DNA from: Candidatus Cloacimonadota bacterium | GTDB lineage: Bacteria > Cloacimonadota > Cloacimonadia > Cloacimonadales > Cloacimonadaceae | Direction: 5' to 3' | Assembly (NCBI GenBank): GCA_020532085.1 | Contig: JAJBAV010000003.1 | Span: 1 to 64,000, forward strand | Length of the DNA stretch: 64,000 nt | Position numbers and translations under genes: made by a program | Notes under the pieces: model-generated | Told to the model about the DNA's origin: nothing | What the model saw: the letters and a program-made list of their open reading frames with translations, nothing else | Database searches by the model: none | In this document: positions 52,879-61,952 of the stretch, in pieces | How the letters are laid out: each line of letters starts with the position of its first letter | Numbering within the stretch: position 1 is the stretch's first letter

Positions 52879-53502
52879 GTGAGCCTGTCCGTCTGCGAGA
52901 TCTTTTACAGCCTGCAGGGCGAATCCAGCTTCGCGGGCAGGCCCTGCGTTTTCATCCGGCTCAGCGGCTGCAATCTGCGCTGCTCCTACTGCGACACGCG
53001 ATACGCCTGGGGCCCGGGAACCAAGATGGAGATTCCCGAAATCCTGTCTAAGATCCACAGATATCCCACCCGGCTGGTGGAAGTTACCGGCGGCGAACCC
53101 CTCTGGCAGGAACAAACTTACGCTCTGCTATCTGCGCTGTGCGCTGAGGGTTACACCTGCCTGCTGGAAACCAACGGCTCGCTCTGGCTGGAGGAAATGC
53201 CGGCTGAAGTGGTCCGCATCATCGACGTCAAGTGCCCCGGCAGCGGCTGCGGGGATTCCTTTATGAAATGGAACCTGAAACAGCTCAAACCGCGCGATGA
53301 ACTGAAGTTTGTGCTCACCAGCCCCTGGGATTACCGCTTCGCGCTTGATTTCATCAGAGCCAATTCCCTGCAGGACAGAACCATCCACTTCTCGCCAGTC
53401 ACCTCCGTGCTCAAGCCCGAAACCCTGGCCAAATGGATGCTGCGGGATGGCGTGACAGCCAGGTTGCAGTTGCAGTTGCACAGGATACTGGACCTTAAAT
53501 AG
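52879..53502 (+). CDS. queE: 7-carboxy-7-deazaguanine synthase QueE
   Basis: 207 residues, probably starting at GTG (52879); no strong ribosome site is visible. QueE is a radical SAM enzyme that makes 7-carboxy-7-deazaguanine for queuosine. The N-terminal EIFYSLQGESSFAGRPCVFI and the cluster motif CNLRCSYCDT (Cys31, 35 and 38) are diagnostic, with EVTGGEPLWQ next. The protein partners functionally with queH at 4784, but other queuosine genes are not in the window. It follows etfA by 23 bases, likely by chance. Confidence 0.93.
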   Translation: MSLSVCEIFYSLQGESSFAGRPCVFIRLSGCNLRCSYCDTRYAWGPGTKMEIPEILSKIHRYPTRLVEVTGGEPLWQEQTYALLSALCAEGYTCLLETNGSLWLEEMPAEVVRIIDVKCPGSGCGDSFMKWNLKQLKPRDELKFVLTSPWDYRFALDFIRANSLQDRTIHFSPVTSVLKPETLAKWMLRDGVTARLQLQLHRILDLK

Positions 53503-53644
53503 CCAATCATTCTAAGGGGTTGCGTTACTTTGTCACCCACTTTGGGTGGAAACATCTGGCTCCGGCAGCTTGATTCTGAGCATCCCCAATCCAGTTTCAG
53601 GATTGGAAAGCGCAGGCCCCGCCCTGATCACACCACCCATTCAC

Positions 53645-53735
53645 TTCCCATTCGCCTCCGCTTCAGTTCCCGCCCACCCAAGGGGAACTGAGGCGGAGGC
53701 GGACAAGGGGCGGACGGGAGAGGGCTTAGGGCGGA
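53645..53735. repeat. dispersed inverted repeat, copy 3
   Basis: TTCGCCTCCGCTTCAGTTCC at 53651-53670 pairs over about 20 bases with the segment at 53684-53703 (two wobble positions), followed by GGGAGAGGGCTTAGGGC. It lies in the gap between queE and the AddA-like gene. Confidence 0.65.
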
Positions 53736-53801
53736 TCAAGCTGGCAGAATTCTGCTAACTCCAGCCTCCAGAATGAGTTGCGGATAACCCCAGCCAACCG
53801 G

Positions 53802-53873
53802 CCCCTGCAGTCCATGAGGCTACATAAGCTACTCTTAGATAAAAGCTTACATATGCCTCATGAACTTCAGGGG
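53802..53873. repeat. long hairpin just downstream of the AddA-like gene
   Basis: The 19-base arm 53802-53820 (CCCCTGCAGTCCATGAGGC) pairs with 53855-53873 with two mismatches. Inside, TAAGCT (53825-53830) pairs with AGCTTA (53844-53849). It ends 20 bases from the minus-strand stop at 53893. There is no T run, so it is not a standard terminator. Confidence 0.7.
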
Positions 53874-53892
53874 CATTATCTGGGTTTGGGCC

Positions 53893-56800
53893 TCAGATCT
53901 TCAGATCCACGAACTCCGTTTCCACCTGGTAGTTTTGGTCCCGGATCGCGGGCAGGGCCAGCAAAGCCTGTTTGTAGCGCTGCAACTGCCCTTCCTCCCT
54001 GCTGTCGCCGGTCTTGTAATCCAGGATCAGGGCTCGTTTGTGCGTGGTGTCCAGCAAGAGGCGGTCGATACGGTGTTCCCGGCCTTGATGCCAGAGGGTG
54101 AATTCGGTGAAAACCTTATCGTAGCCGGAGGGGAAGATCCGCTCCTGGGGCAGGTTCGAGCGCAGGATCTGGATCCGGGCCTGGATGGGTTCCCGGGTAA
54201 GCAGCGAACCAAAGCGGGCCAGACACTGTTTGGCGGCGTAGTCGTGCTCGGCGGGCAGGTCCAGTTTCACAAAGCTGAGATAGTGGTGAGCCAGGTCACC
54301 GAAGAGGTTTTGGCGGTCTTCCAGCCAAATCTTTTTCCAGTTTTTATGCTCTTCGAGCAGGTTGGGCCGAAGGCCGGCAAAGCGGTCTGTTCGCCTGGAC
54401 GGCAAAACTCTGGCCAGAGCGGCCACAGTGACGCCCTCTTGTTTGAGGGTTTTGGTTTCTCCCTCCGCCGGCTGAGGCTGGGATTCCGGCCAAATGTAGG
54501 TCCCGTCCTCTGTGGGAACCACGGCTTCAGCCTGAAAGAATTCCTCCGCCGCGGCAGCCACCAGCACCGGAAGTTTGAGTTTGCCGCTCTTTTTATCCTC
54601 CACGTATTTTCCCCAGCCGTCCTTGCCCTCAAAGGCAAAACAGATGTGCAGAGCGGTCTTGGCCCGGGTGAAAGCCACGTAGAGGTTGTTCATTTCCTCC
54701 AGCAGGGCGCGGTTCTCGGTGCTCTCAGCCAAGGCTTTGTGGCTGGAAGCCTTGATCACATCGGCATAGTGGTAGGTGAGGCCAAAATCACGCAGGTCCT
54801 GAAAATCGGCCCCGGTGAAGTCGGCGTAGGCCTTGAGATGGGCATGATCGTTGCCGCCCCGGCTGCTGAGGTTGTAAAAGAGAAACACGCGGTCGAACTG
54901 CAAGCCCTTGGATTTGTGTACAGTTAGCAATTGCAGGGAGCCTCCGCCCTCCACCGAAACCTGCTTCAGGAAATCCTGGCCGTCGTTGTCGGTGAGATAA
55001 TCCAGGAAAGCGGGAATGCTGACATCTTTCTGGGTGGTGGCCAGCTCAAAGTCGCGTACAAGACTGAGGAAGGCATGGATGTTCAGATAATCGCGCTCGA
55101 AGGCCTGGGGGTTGGCAGACTCAGCCGCGGCCCCCTTGCGCAGCGGCAGACAACGGTCTGTGAGCGCCCGGCAGGCTTGGGAGATCGATCCGGACTGCTC
55201 CTGGGAGAGTTTGTAAAGCCCAGCCGCGAGGGGACAGGCAGAGAAATCCGGCTCAAGCCCGGCTTCCCGGGCTACGCTTAGCTCGTCCGCGACTTTCTTT
55301 AGCTCCGTCGCGTTGAGCAGGATGTAGTTCGAGCGCAGCACCTCCAGAAAATCCAGCCAATCACGCCAGGCCAGCCAGCGCAGCCACGCCAGCAGCGGTG
55401 AAACCCAGGCGTGATCAGGCAAAGTGCTGGAAGGCTGATAGATGCTGCCGATTTCCGCGGCATCCAGCAAGGGCTGGAAGGCGGCCAGCTCTTTGCCCGT
55501 GCGGCAGATCAGGGCCATGCTTTCCCGACTGTCCTTGGGGCTGTGGGGTTTGATGAAATCGCGGACAAAATCGCGGTGGATGCTGCCGAGGCTTTTTCCG
55601 GCCTCACTTTTGGAATAGGCAGAGGCGCGAAATTCGATCCGGGTTTGGGGATCGAGTTCTTTCATGGCATGCTCGAGCGGCTTGTAATACCAGCTTAACT
55701 CAAACTCCCGCAACCGATTGCTGATCAGGGACGAACTGAAAACACGGTTGACGAAGGAGACCATCAGTTCGCTGCTGCGGTAGGATTTATCCAGGGATTC
55801 CAGCCGCAGATCGCTCAGAGCGCCGAAGATGGAGCGCAAATTGAGCAACAGCTTTCGTTCTCCGCCACGCCAGCCGAAGATGGACTGCTTTTCATCCCCC
55901 ACCACGATCATGCCGCCAAAATCCTTGGTGCCCTCACCACTGGTGATCTCCTCGATGATGGGTTTGAGGATGGCGAATTGGATCAGCGAAGTGTCCTGAA
56001 ATTCGTCGATCAGAATGAAGCGGCTGCGGTGGGCCAGAAACTGGTAAAATTCGGTGGCGACGGCCTCCTCCTGCATGTCGAATTGAGGCGGGTCAGTGCT
56101 GAAGAGCGCTTCCAGGGTGAACCAGGAAATGTCGTCATAGGTCATGTTCTTGTAGCGGTAGATCAGTTTGTCATATTCCGCCAGAATGGCCGACCAGACC
56201 GAGAGGATCTCCTCCTGTTCGGGCAAAAAGTGGGTGTGCAGCAAGAAATCGGCCAGATGTCCGTAAATTCCGGTTTGCAGTTCCAGGAGGGTCTGTTTCA
56301 CCTCCGCCAGGCCTTTGCGCTTGAATTTGTTCGAGTCCGCGATCTTGCCTTCGGGGCAATTCTGAAACAGCCGGAGGTAGCCGTCGGGCCGGTCACAGAG
56401 TTTGGCCAGGGCCTCCCGCAACCCGGCAAAGGTATCCGGAAAGAGGGGAAACAGCTTGCGGAACTTCTCCACGACGCACTCTTCCGGCGCCAGGTCCGGC
56501 CGGCTCTGCTCCATGAGGGAGACCAGAAGTTCCAGATTTTCCCGGATGGCCGCGCGGTGCTGATCCCGCGCCGCGGGATCGCCTTGCTTGAAAAGCTGCC
56601 AGAGAGTTCCCTCCGCCGGAGTTTGCCGCTCTCCCTTCCTGATCTGGAAATGCAGCCAGCGCTGTTCGATCAGCGATTTGAAGAAGTGCCGGTACTCGTC
56701 CAGCGAAGGGCTGATCTTGCGGCTGAGCAGGCTGTCCAGCTTGGACTTGAATTCCGGCCGCATCAGGTGTTGGAGCAGAAAGGGCAGCCGTTTATCCACT

Positions 56801-57255
56801 GCCTTGATGTCGATCTCGAAATTTTCGATGCTGCGCAGGGGTCGCACGATGTTGCGGAAAACGCTGTTGATATAGGCATCGATGGTCATCACCTGCAGCT
56901 GCTTGCGGTCGGAGGATAGGGCGCGCAGAGCACGGTTGAGCAGGGCAAGGTCCTGGTCAGTTAGTTCCGGCTTTGCCTTATCCGGCCAGAGGCTGTCCAG
57001 CAAACCGCGCCGCTCCCGGGCGATCTTGTCCGTGGCCGGTTTGTCGTTGCAAAGCAAGGCCAGATGGGCGTTTATTCTTTCACGGATCTCCGCTGTGGCC
57101 TTTTTGGTGAAGGTGAGCACAAGGATGTTGTCCAGGCTGAAATCCTGGTTTTTGCCGTAGAAGCCCAGAATGACGCGGATGTATTCCAGGGCGAGGCGAT
57201 AGGTTTTGCCCGTGCCGGCGCTGGCGGTGATGATCTTGCTGGAAAACTGGCTCAT
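53893..57255 (-). CDS. AddA/RecB-like UvrD-family helicase with C-terminal nuclease domain
   Basis: 1120 residues. Walker A is ASAGTGKT (residues 11-18), followed by NILVLTFTKKATAEIRERI (motif Ia) and the DEAD-like ILIDEFQDTS (motif II); VGDEKQSIFGWRGGE (motif III) and QLLTVHKSKGLQFDRVFL (motif V region) follow. The C terminus has the PD-(D/E)XK nuclease core ALILDYKTGD (~1075-1084). It acts with the overlapping partner gene to process double-strand breaks ahead of RecA. It overlaps the partner by 4 bases (ATGA). The AddAB rather than RecBCD form is favoured because both subunits carry nuclease motifs and no recD is present. Confidence 0.9.
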   Translation of the reverse strand: MSQFSSKIITASAGTGKTYRLALEYIRVILGFYGKNQDFSLDNILVLTFTKKATAEIRERINAHLALLCNDKPATDKIARERRGLLDSLWPDKAKPELTDQDLALLNRALRALSSDRKQLQVMTIDAYINSVFRNIVRPLRSIENFEIDIKAVDKRLPFLLQHLMRPEFKSKLDSLLSRKISPSLDEYRHFFKSLIEQRWLHFQIRKGERQTPAEGTLWQLFKQGDPAARDQHRAAIRENLELLVSLMEQSRPDLAPEECVVEKFRKLFPLFPDTFAGLREALAKLCDRPDGYLRLFQNCPEGKIADSNKFKRKGLAEVKQTLLELQTGIYGHLADFLLHTHFLPEQEEILSVWSAILAEYDKLIYRYKNMTYDDISWFTLEALFSTDPPQFDMQEEAVATEFYQFLAHRSRFILIDEFQDTSLIQFAILKPIIEEITSGEGTKDFGGMIVVGDEKQSIFGWRGGERKLLLNLRSIFGALSDLRLESLDKSYRSSELMVSFVNRVFSSSLISNRLREFELSWYYKPLEHAMKELDPQTRIEFRASAYSKSEAGKSLGSIHRDFVRDFIKPHSPKDSRESMALICRTGKELAAFQPLLDAAEIGSIYQPSSTLPDHAWVSPLLAWLRWLAWRDWLDFLEVLRSNYILLNATELKKVADELSVAREAGLEPDFSACPLAAGLYKLSQEQSGSISQACRALTDRCLPLRKGAAAESANPQAFERDYLNIHAFLSLVRDFELATTQKDVSIPAFLDYLTDNDGQDFLKQVSVEGGGSLQLLTVHKSKGLQFDRVFLFYNLSSRGGNDHAHLKAYADFTGADFQDLRDFGLTYHYADVIKASSHKALAESTENRALLEEMNNLYVAFTRAKTALHICFAFEGKDGWGKYVEDKKSGKLKLPVLVAAAAEEFFQAEAVVPTEDGTYIWPESQPQPAEGETKTLKQEGVTVAALARVLPSRRTDRFAGLRPNLLEEHKNWKKIWLEDRQNLFGDLAHHYLSFVKLDLPAEHDYAAKQCLARFGSLLTREPIQARIQILRSNLPQERIFPSGYDKVFTEFTLWHQGREHRIDRLLLDTTHKRALILDYKTGDSREEGQLQRYKQALLALPAIRDQNYQVETEFVDLKI

Positions 57256-60131
57256 GCCTCACCTCCCTTGTCCGCACGGAACAGGTCAGCGCGGGTGACA
57301 GCGGCCAGTTTCTCCCGGTCACCGGCTTTTTTGCCAAGGGTAAATCCCCGATCCAGAACGTCTTTAAAGCTATCCTCCAGTCCTTCCCGCCAGTCCTGGC
57401 GGCGCTTGTCAGTGATCTTTTTGCCACCCGTTTCCTGCCTGAAAACAAGCCAGAACAGGGATTGCAATTCCTTGCCCTGCCAGGCCTCGTCCAGCAGATA
57501 GTACAGCCACTCATAGAAGATCAGTTGCCCGTCGTCGCCATTGCCGGTCTTGAAATCCACGATGTAATTGAGTTCCGGGCATTCTACGCGCAGGTCCGCC
57601 TTGCCGTGAATCCAGAGCGAATAGTCCCGGTCCCCATGGGTCACGCAGACCAGCTTGCGGCCTTCGCTTTCCTCTTTGGTCATGAATTCCTCTTCCGGAA
57701 TCAGCCGGAAGGAAACTTCTTGCAGCCGGGGTTTCAGAAACTCGAAGAAAAACTCGCGAATGGATTCCACCAGATTGTCCGAGATGATGCTCACCAGAAA
57801 CTCGTGGTTGTAGTTTTGCGGGATCTTGTAGAGGTAGAGTTGGTCAGGGTCGTTCAAGATCCTGCCCAAGGCTTCCGCCAGGCCTTTGGAATCCGTGAAA
57901 GCCTTTTCCAGACCGGGCAGGTCGGCCTCCTCCCTGGCCAGAGGCAGCAGCACAGACGAAAGAAAGGAGTGCATGATGCTGCCAAAGAGTTTGCGCGTGA
58001 GGGTTTCCTGCGGACGCAGTTCCAGTTCCGGAAGCTTGCGCAGATGCTCCAGATACCAGGCGAAGGGGTTTTTTTTGAACCAGGCCAGGCTGTAATAGCT
58101 GGTGTGGACGCGCCCGCCCGCCCCAAAATCTTTCTGGGGAGAACAGGGCAGAGTGAAAAAGTCCCCGTCCGGCTGGTCCAGCCCACAGAAGGCCTTGTCG
58201 GCGAGCCCGGGAAGGCTCTCCGCGGGGTCCGGAGCAGCCTCAAAGCCAGCCAGATAGAGTTTGGATATCCGCGGCGCCAGCTGCACTGTCTGCTCTTCCG
58301 GCTTCTCCCTGTTCACCTCCGGCAACGCGCCGTCCGCCATGGCCTGAACCAGTTCGGTTACAAAGCTGCCCGGCTCGATGTCCTTTTCCTGGTCGCGGTA
58401 GCTGAAGATCACGCAACGCCTGCTGGTGAGCACGGTGCGCAGAAAATAGTAGCGTTCACGCTCGCGGAGGTCGGGATAGCTTTTCAGGCCCAGACTGGCG
58501 CGCTGGTTTTCGTTGAGCAACCAGACCGGGCTTGGATTTGAAGGGATTTCCCCCTCGGTGGCATGGAAGAAGTAAACGCTGTGGTGCTGCAGGTCGCGCA
58601 GATCCAACAGGTTGCTCACCTCCACGCGGGATTCAGCCTCCAAAGCCTGCTGGAAGCTGAACTTGCCGCTACCCAGGGATTCCAGGAACAGCTGCAGAAT
58701 GGCCGCGGCCAGGCTCACTCCGCCGCAGCCGAAGAGCGCTTCCCAGTCGCTTACAATGGCCAGGTTTTCCAGGCTGGCAAAGTTGGAGAGCCGCTCGTAG
58801 AAGACATCCAGGATATCGCTGTGCAGCAGTTCCTCTTCCCGGCACAGGTCCTGGATCCGCAGACCCTCAGGAATGTCGACCAAATCGATGAGGTCTTTGG
58901 GCCGGGCGATCCTGCCCAGCTGGCGGAGGAGGGCAAAGTGTTTGTGCAAAACCACCCTAAGCAGGGGAAAACCCTGCTTGCGGTAAAGTTTGCTCAAAAG
59001 CCGCAGCTCGCTGTCCACGTAGAGGATATCCTTTTGCAGCATGTATCTCAGCTCTTCCAGCAGCGGGGCCTTATCCGCGGCTGAGAGCCCGTGATAGCGC
59101 AGAAAACCCTCTTGCGCGCAGGCATCCAGGATGAGTCGCAGCGGCAGGAAGGATTCTTCCAGCGTGGCCTGCATCGCCTCCAGGTGCCTTTGGAAAACAC
59201 GCAGCAGCTGAAAGACGTTGCTGCCAACGATGGATTCGGAGCGGGGGATGGCAAAGCGGGCAGGATCGAACAAATCACGGTAATGGGCCTGGTTGAAATG
59301 GCTGTCCACGATCACCGCATCACCCTCTTCCCCACTGGCCTGGGCATGGTTGGCGAGGAAGGCCAGCACCATCTGTTCGGCGTTTTCGCATTCCACGATC
59401 TCCAGTTGCCTGAGCTTGTATTCCGCCGCTTCCAGGCTGGCCAGGTCGATGCGGGGTGGCTCCAGATCACGGTTTTCTTCCGCCGGGGCCTGCGCCAGCA
59501 CCAGCACCTCGTTGCCGGCATGTTCCAAAGCATCCAGCAACGCTTTTTCCAGCCGGCTGTAATAATATTGGTTCACGAAAACCACTTTCCGGCCGGAGAA
59601 ATGAACCCGGGCGCGGTCGGCCCGGCGAGTGAAGATGGGATCGCTGCAGGCCAGTTCCTCCAGTTTGCCCTGATACCGGGAGCGGATCTCCAGAACCCGG
59701 AGCAGGTAATCCTCCTGCCAGTTCAGCAGCGTCATCTGGGCGCGGCCGGGAAGGTCGTGCAGGATCTGGCTGTCCACGTTTTCGTCGCAAAGTTCCTCAA
59801 AGAACTGGAAGAAGTGGCCGCCCCACTCCACGATGTCGAAATAGCCGTTGATGTGGAAATACTCCCGGTCTTCCTCCAGCAAGGATTGGTAGAGACAGAG
59901 CAAGCGCTTGTCGTCACTGATCCGCGGCAGGGAGGGGAGCAGCAGCGCGGCTTTGAAATCCTCCATCGCCACAAACTCGCAATCCTGCAGGGCCCAGCCT
60001 TCCATGAAGCGTTGCCTGGCCCTGGCAGCGGAAATGCGGGTGGGAAAGACCAAAATGCTGGCGTCCCTGACCTGGCTCACGGCCGCTGCGGTCAGGTCTT
60101 CACTGAAAGAGATATTGATGAGGGCGTGCAA
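57252..60131 (-). CDS. AddB-like helicase/nuclease-family subunit
   Basis: 959 residues, apparently starting at TTG (60131) with GGGGAGG 5 bases upstream. A PD-(D/E)XK nuclease core is visible near the C terminus (LNYIVDFKTGNGDDGQL, ~854-870). The N-terminal part (ILVFPTRISAARARQRFME) is in the position of a degenerate helicase domain; no Walker A motif is apparent. The size and coupling to the AddA-like gene identify it as the second subunit of a break-processing helicase-nuclease. Regions such as KPYPDLRERERYYFL fit AddB-type proteins only loosely. The specific name is inference. Confidence 0.8.
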   Translation of the reverse strand: MHALINISFSEDLTAAAVSQVRDASILVFPTRISAARARQRFMEGWALQDCEFVAMEDFKAALLLPSLPRISDDKRLLCLYQSLLEEDREYFHINGYFDIVEWGGHFFQFFEELCDENVDSQILHDLPGRAQMTLLNWQEDYLLRVLEIRSRYQGKLEELACSDPIFTRRADRARVHFSGRKVVFVNQYYYSRLEKALLDALEHAGNEVLVLAQAPAEENRDLEPPRIDLASLEAAEYKLRQLEIVECENAEQMVLAFLANHAQASGEEGDAVIVDSHFNQAHYRDLFDPARFAIPRSESIVGSNVFQLLRVFQRHLEAMQATLEESFLPLRLILDACAQEGFLRYHGLSAADKAPLLEELRYMLQKDILYVDSELRLLSKLYRKQGFPLLRVVLHKHFALLRQLGRIARPKDLIDLVDIPEGLRIQDLCREEELLHSDILDVFYERLSNFASLENLAIVSDWEALFGCGGVSLAAAILQLFLESLGSGKFSFQQALEAESRVEVSNLLDLRDLQHHSVYFFHATEGEIPSNPSPVWLLNENQRASLGLKSYPDLRERERYYFLRTVLTSRRCVIFSYRDQEKDIEPGSFVTELVQAMADGALPEVNREKPEEQTVQLAPRISKLYLAGFEAAPDPAESLPGLADKAFCGLDQPDGDFFTLPCSPQKDFGAGGRVHTSYYSLAWFKKNPFAWYLEHLRKLPELELRPQETLTRKLFGSIMHSFLSSVLLPLAREEADLPGLEKAFTDSKGLAEALGRILNDPDQLYLYKIPQNYNHEFLVSIISDNLVESIREFFFEFLKPRLQEVSFRLIPEEEFMTKEESEGRKLVCVTHGDRDYSLWIHGKADLRVECPELNYIVDFKTGNGDDGQLIFYEWLYYLLDEAWQGKELQSLFWLVFRQETGGKKITDKRRQDWREGLEDSFKDVLDRGFTLGKKAGDREKLAAVTRADLFRADKGGEA

Positions 60132-60324
60132 AGAAACCTCCCCTATGGCTTTTTTGCACGTTCGGACCAGGCTGGTTTTCTGTCAAGCCGAAATCCTCCC
60201 AATCTCAATGACGAAGGCTATTGATCCGCCCAGTTCAACTTCTCTGGCCCTTTTCGCCTCTTATCAAGCCATGGCTGGAACGGAGGCCGGGCAAGCCTGG
60301 CAGTTATGGCCCTCTGGTCCCGCC
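60132..60324. other. intergenic DNA before repeat copy 4
   Basis: No supported gene. It presumably holds the promoter of the AddB/AddA-like pair on the minus strand, but no clear boxes were found. Confidence 0.35.
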
Positions 60325-60412
60325 CTCATTCGCCTCCCGCCTAATCACCGCATCTGATGCGGCTATAAGGCGGGAGGCTTGATATGGACTGATCTGAAAG
60401 GGCTTGGAGCCA
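60325..60412. repeat. dispersed inverted repeat, copy 4
   Basis: GCCTCCCGCCT (60332-60342) pairs perfectly with AGGCGGGAGGC (60368-60378); an inner GCATCTGATGC palindrome occupies the loop. A tail AAAGGGCTTGGAGCCAG follows. It abuts the 3' end of the glycosylase gene. Confidence 0.65.
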
Positions 60413-60428
60413 GCCCGGCTTGGGGCAT

Positions 60429-61100
60429 TCAGGATGTTCCAGAGGGACAAACAGCCCTTAAAGGACAGCCAGAGCAAAGCGAGGTCTTTTTACAGAAATC
60501 TTTGCACTGGCGGACGATCTGGGCGTGAAAGTCATTGTAGAGGGTGACCTCCTGGGGAATGCGGGCACAGATGTAATCCTGCAGCTGGTGATAGTCCAGC
60601 CTTTCCACCGCGTGGCCGAGCCGCGACAAAAGCCTTTTGGTGTAAGCATCCACCACAAAGACCGGCAGCCCGCCGGCATAGAGGAGGATGGAATCAACCG
60701 TTTCCGGCCCCAAGCCCTTGAGGGCAAGCAGCCTGGCGCGCAGGTCCGATAGGTCTTCCGTGAACAAGCGGTCCAGATCGAAGCCGCAGGTTTCTGCCAA
60801 AAAATCGGCAAATCCCTTGAGGCGCAAAGCTTTCTGATTGTAGTAGAGGCTGGGGCGGAGCAGCGGGGCCAGGATCTCCACAGGCGTGGCGTGAACATCC
60901 CCGAGCGTGGTGATGCCGCTTTCCGCGAGTGCGGCCAAAGCCTTGGCCACATTGCCCCAGGCCACGCTTTGGGTGAGGATTGCGCCGATGATGATCTCGT
61001 CCCGGGTCTGGCCCGGCCACCATTTTTGGCAGCCATTGCGATTGAGCAGGAATTGGTATGTTTCCGGCAGGAGGAGAGGCGATTTGCTCGAGCCTGTCAT
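60429..61100 (-). CDS. endonuclease III-family DNA glycosylase (MagIII-like)
   Basis: 223 residues. The helix-hairpin-helix-GPD motif is LKGLGPETVDSILLYAGGLP followed by VFVVDAYTKRLLSRLG, with catalytic Asp151. The lyase lysine of endonuclease III (in GxGxKT) is Glu here, so the enzyme should be a monofunctional glycosylase, as in MagIII of Helicobacter. A C-terminal 4Fe-4S loop has cysteines at 203, 209, 212 and 218 (C-x5-C-x2-C-x5-C). It removes a damaged base from DNA; 3-methyladenine is a guess. It is the last gene of the terminal minus-strand run. Confidence 0.85.
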   Translation of the reverse strand: MTGSSKSPLLLPETYQFLLNRNGCQKWWPGQTRDEIIIGAILTQSVAWGNVAKALAALAESGITTLGDVHATPVEILAPLLRPSLYYNQKALRLKGFADFLAETCGFDLDRLFTEDLSDLRARLLALKGLGPETVDSILLYAGGLPVFVVDAYTKRLLSRLGHAVERLDYHQLQDYICARIPQEVTLYNDFHAQIVRQCKDFCKKTSLCSGCPLRAVCPSGTS

Positions 61101-61128
61101 GATTTTTGGTGAAGCGACGCGCTCTGGC

Positions 61129-61335
61129 TCAGCCGCCGCTGATCAGGTGATAGACGCTTACATCCGCCCCGGCAGGCACTTCCGTGGTATCCCAGTCAGC
61201 TTTTTTCACCAACTGGCCGTCGATCTTGATCACCAGCATCATGAAAGTGTAGTTCATCGCGGTGAGCACGTCGCGCACCGTCATGCCTTCCCGCCAGCTT
61301 ATCTGATGCCCGTTGACGGTGACGCAGGGCGTCAT
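61129..61335 (-). CDS. thiS: ThiS/MoaD-type sulfur carrier protein
   Basis: 68 residues ending in the Gly-Gly tail (VYHLISGG) that is adenylated and thiocarboxylated. The beta-grasp fold is suggested by TVNGHQISWREGMTVRDVL and VPAGADVSVYH. It overlaps the thiF-like gene by 4 bases. In thiamine synthesis ThiS gives sulfur to the thiazole; related carriers serve molybdopterin or tungstopterin. ThiG and other thiamine genes are not present here, so the pathway is open. Confidence 0.82.
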   Translation of the reverse strand: MTPCVTVNGHQISWREGMTVRDVLTAMNYTFMMLVIKIDGQLVKKADWDTTEVPAGADVSVYHLISGG

Positions 61336-61949
61336 TTCGCCGCCTCCAGAAGCAGTTCCAGACAGAGGTTGGCCTGCATATTGGCCACTGTCGCCACCCG
61401 CGCGGAAACCGGGCTTATTCCTGGCTCCAGCTCGGAAACGCCGTCGCCGACAATGATCAACCGGCCCAGAGTCTCGGTGTGGATCAATTCGTTTTTCCCC
61501 ACCCCGGCAATGCCTGAAGCGGCGATGATATAGCGCTGGGGGAAGAGGCTTTGCCAGGCCTCGATCAGCATCTGCTTTTCCGCGGCAGCATCAAACGCTT
61601 CCAGCATGATGTCCGCCTGGGCAAAAATGCTGTCGATGTTGAGTGGGCTTACCTTGATGTGATATATGACCACGTTGGTGTAAGGGCTGATGTGGCGTAG
61701 ATTGTCTTTCAGCGCGGCCACCTTGGGCAAGCCGACTTGGTTGAGGAAATACTGCTGACGGGCCAGGTTGGCGGTGGTCACCGAATCGTGGTCGGCAATG
61801 ATGATTTTGCCAATACCTGCCCTGGTGAGGGATACGGCGATATTCGATCCCAAGCCCCCGGCCCCGGCTATGCCCACCACGGCTTTTTGCCAAACTTGCA
61901 GCTGGCTGGGGTCATGCCCGGAAAAGAGTTCTGTGTATAGCTTGTCCAC
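61332..61949 (-). CDS. thiF: ThiF/MoeB/HesA family adenylyltransferase
   Basis: 205 residues, starting at GTG (61949). The ATP motif is GIAGAGGLGSNIAVSLTRAG, followed by IIIADHDSVTTANLARQQYF with the conserved Asp and Arg. It activates the C terminus of the adjacent sulfur carrier. It is short: the zinc-binding CxxC pairs of E. coli ThiF/MoeB are absent, as in the compact ThiF subgroup of anaerobes. It follows the MobB-like gene by 3 bases. Confidence 0.85.
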   Translation of the reverse strand: MDKLYTELFSGHDPSQLQVWQKAVVGIAGAGGLGSNIAVSLTRAGIGKIIIADHDSVTTANLARQQYFLNQVGLPKVAALKDNLRHISPYTNVVIYHIKVSPLNIDSIFAQADIMLEAFDAAAEKQMLIEAWQSLFPQRYIIAASGIAGVGKNELIHTETLGRLIIVGDGVSELEPGISPVSARVATVANMQANLCLELLLEAAK

Positions 61950-61952
61950 GGC

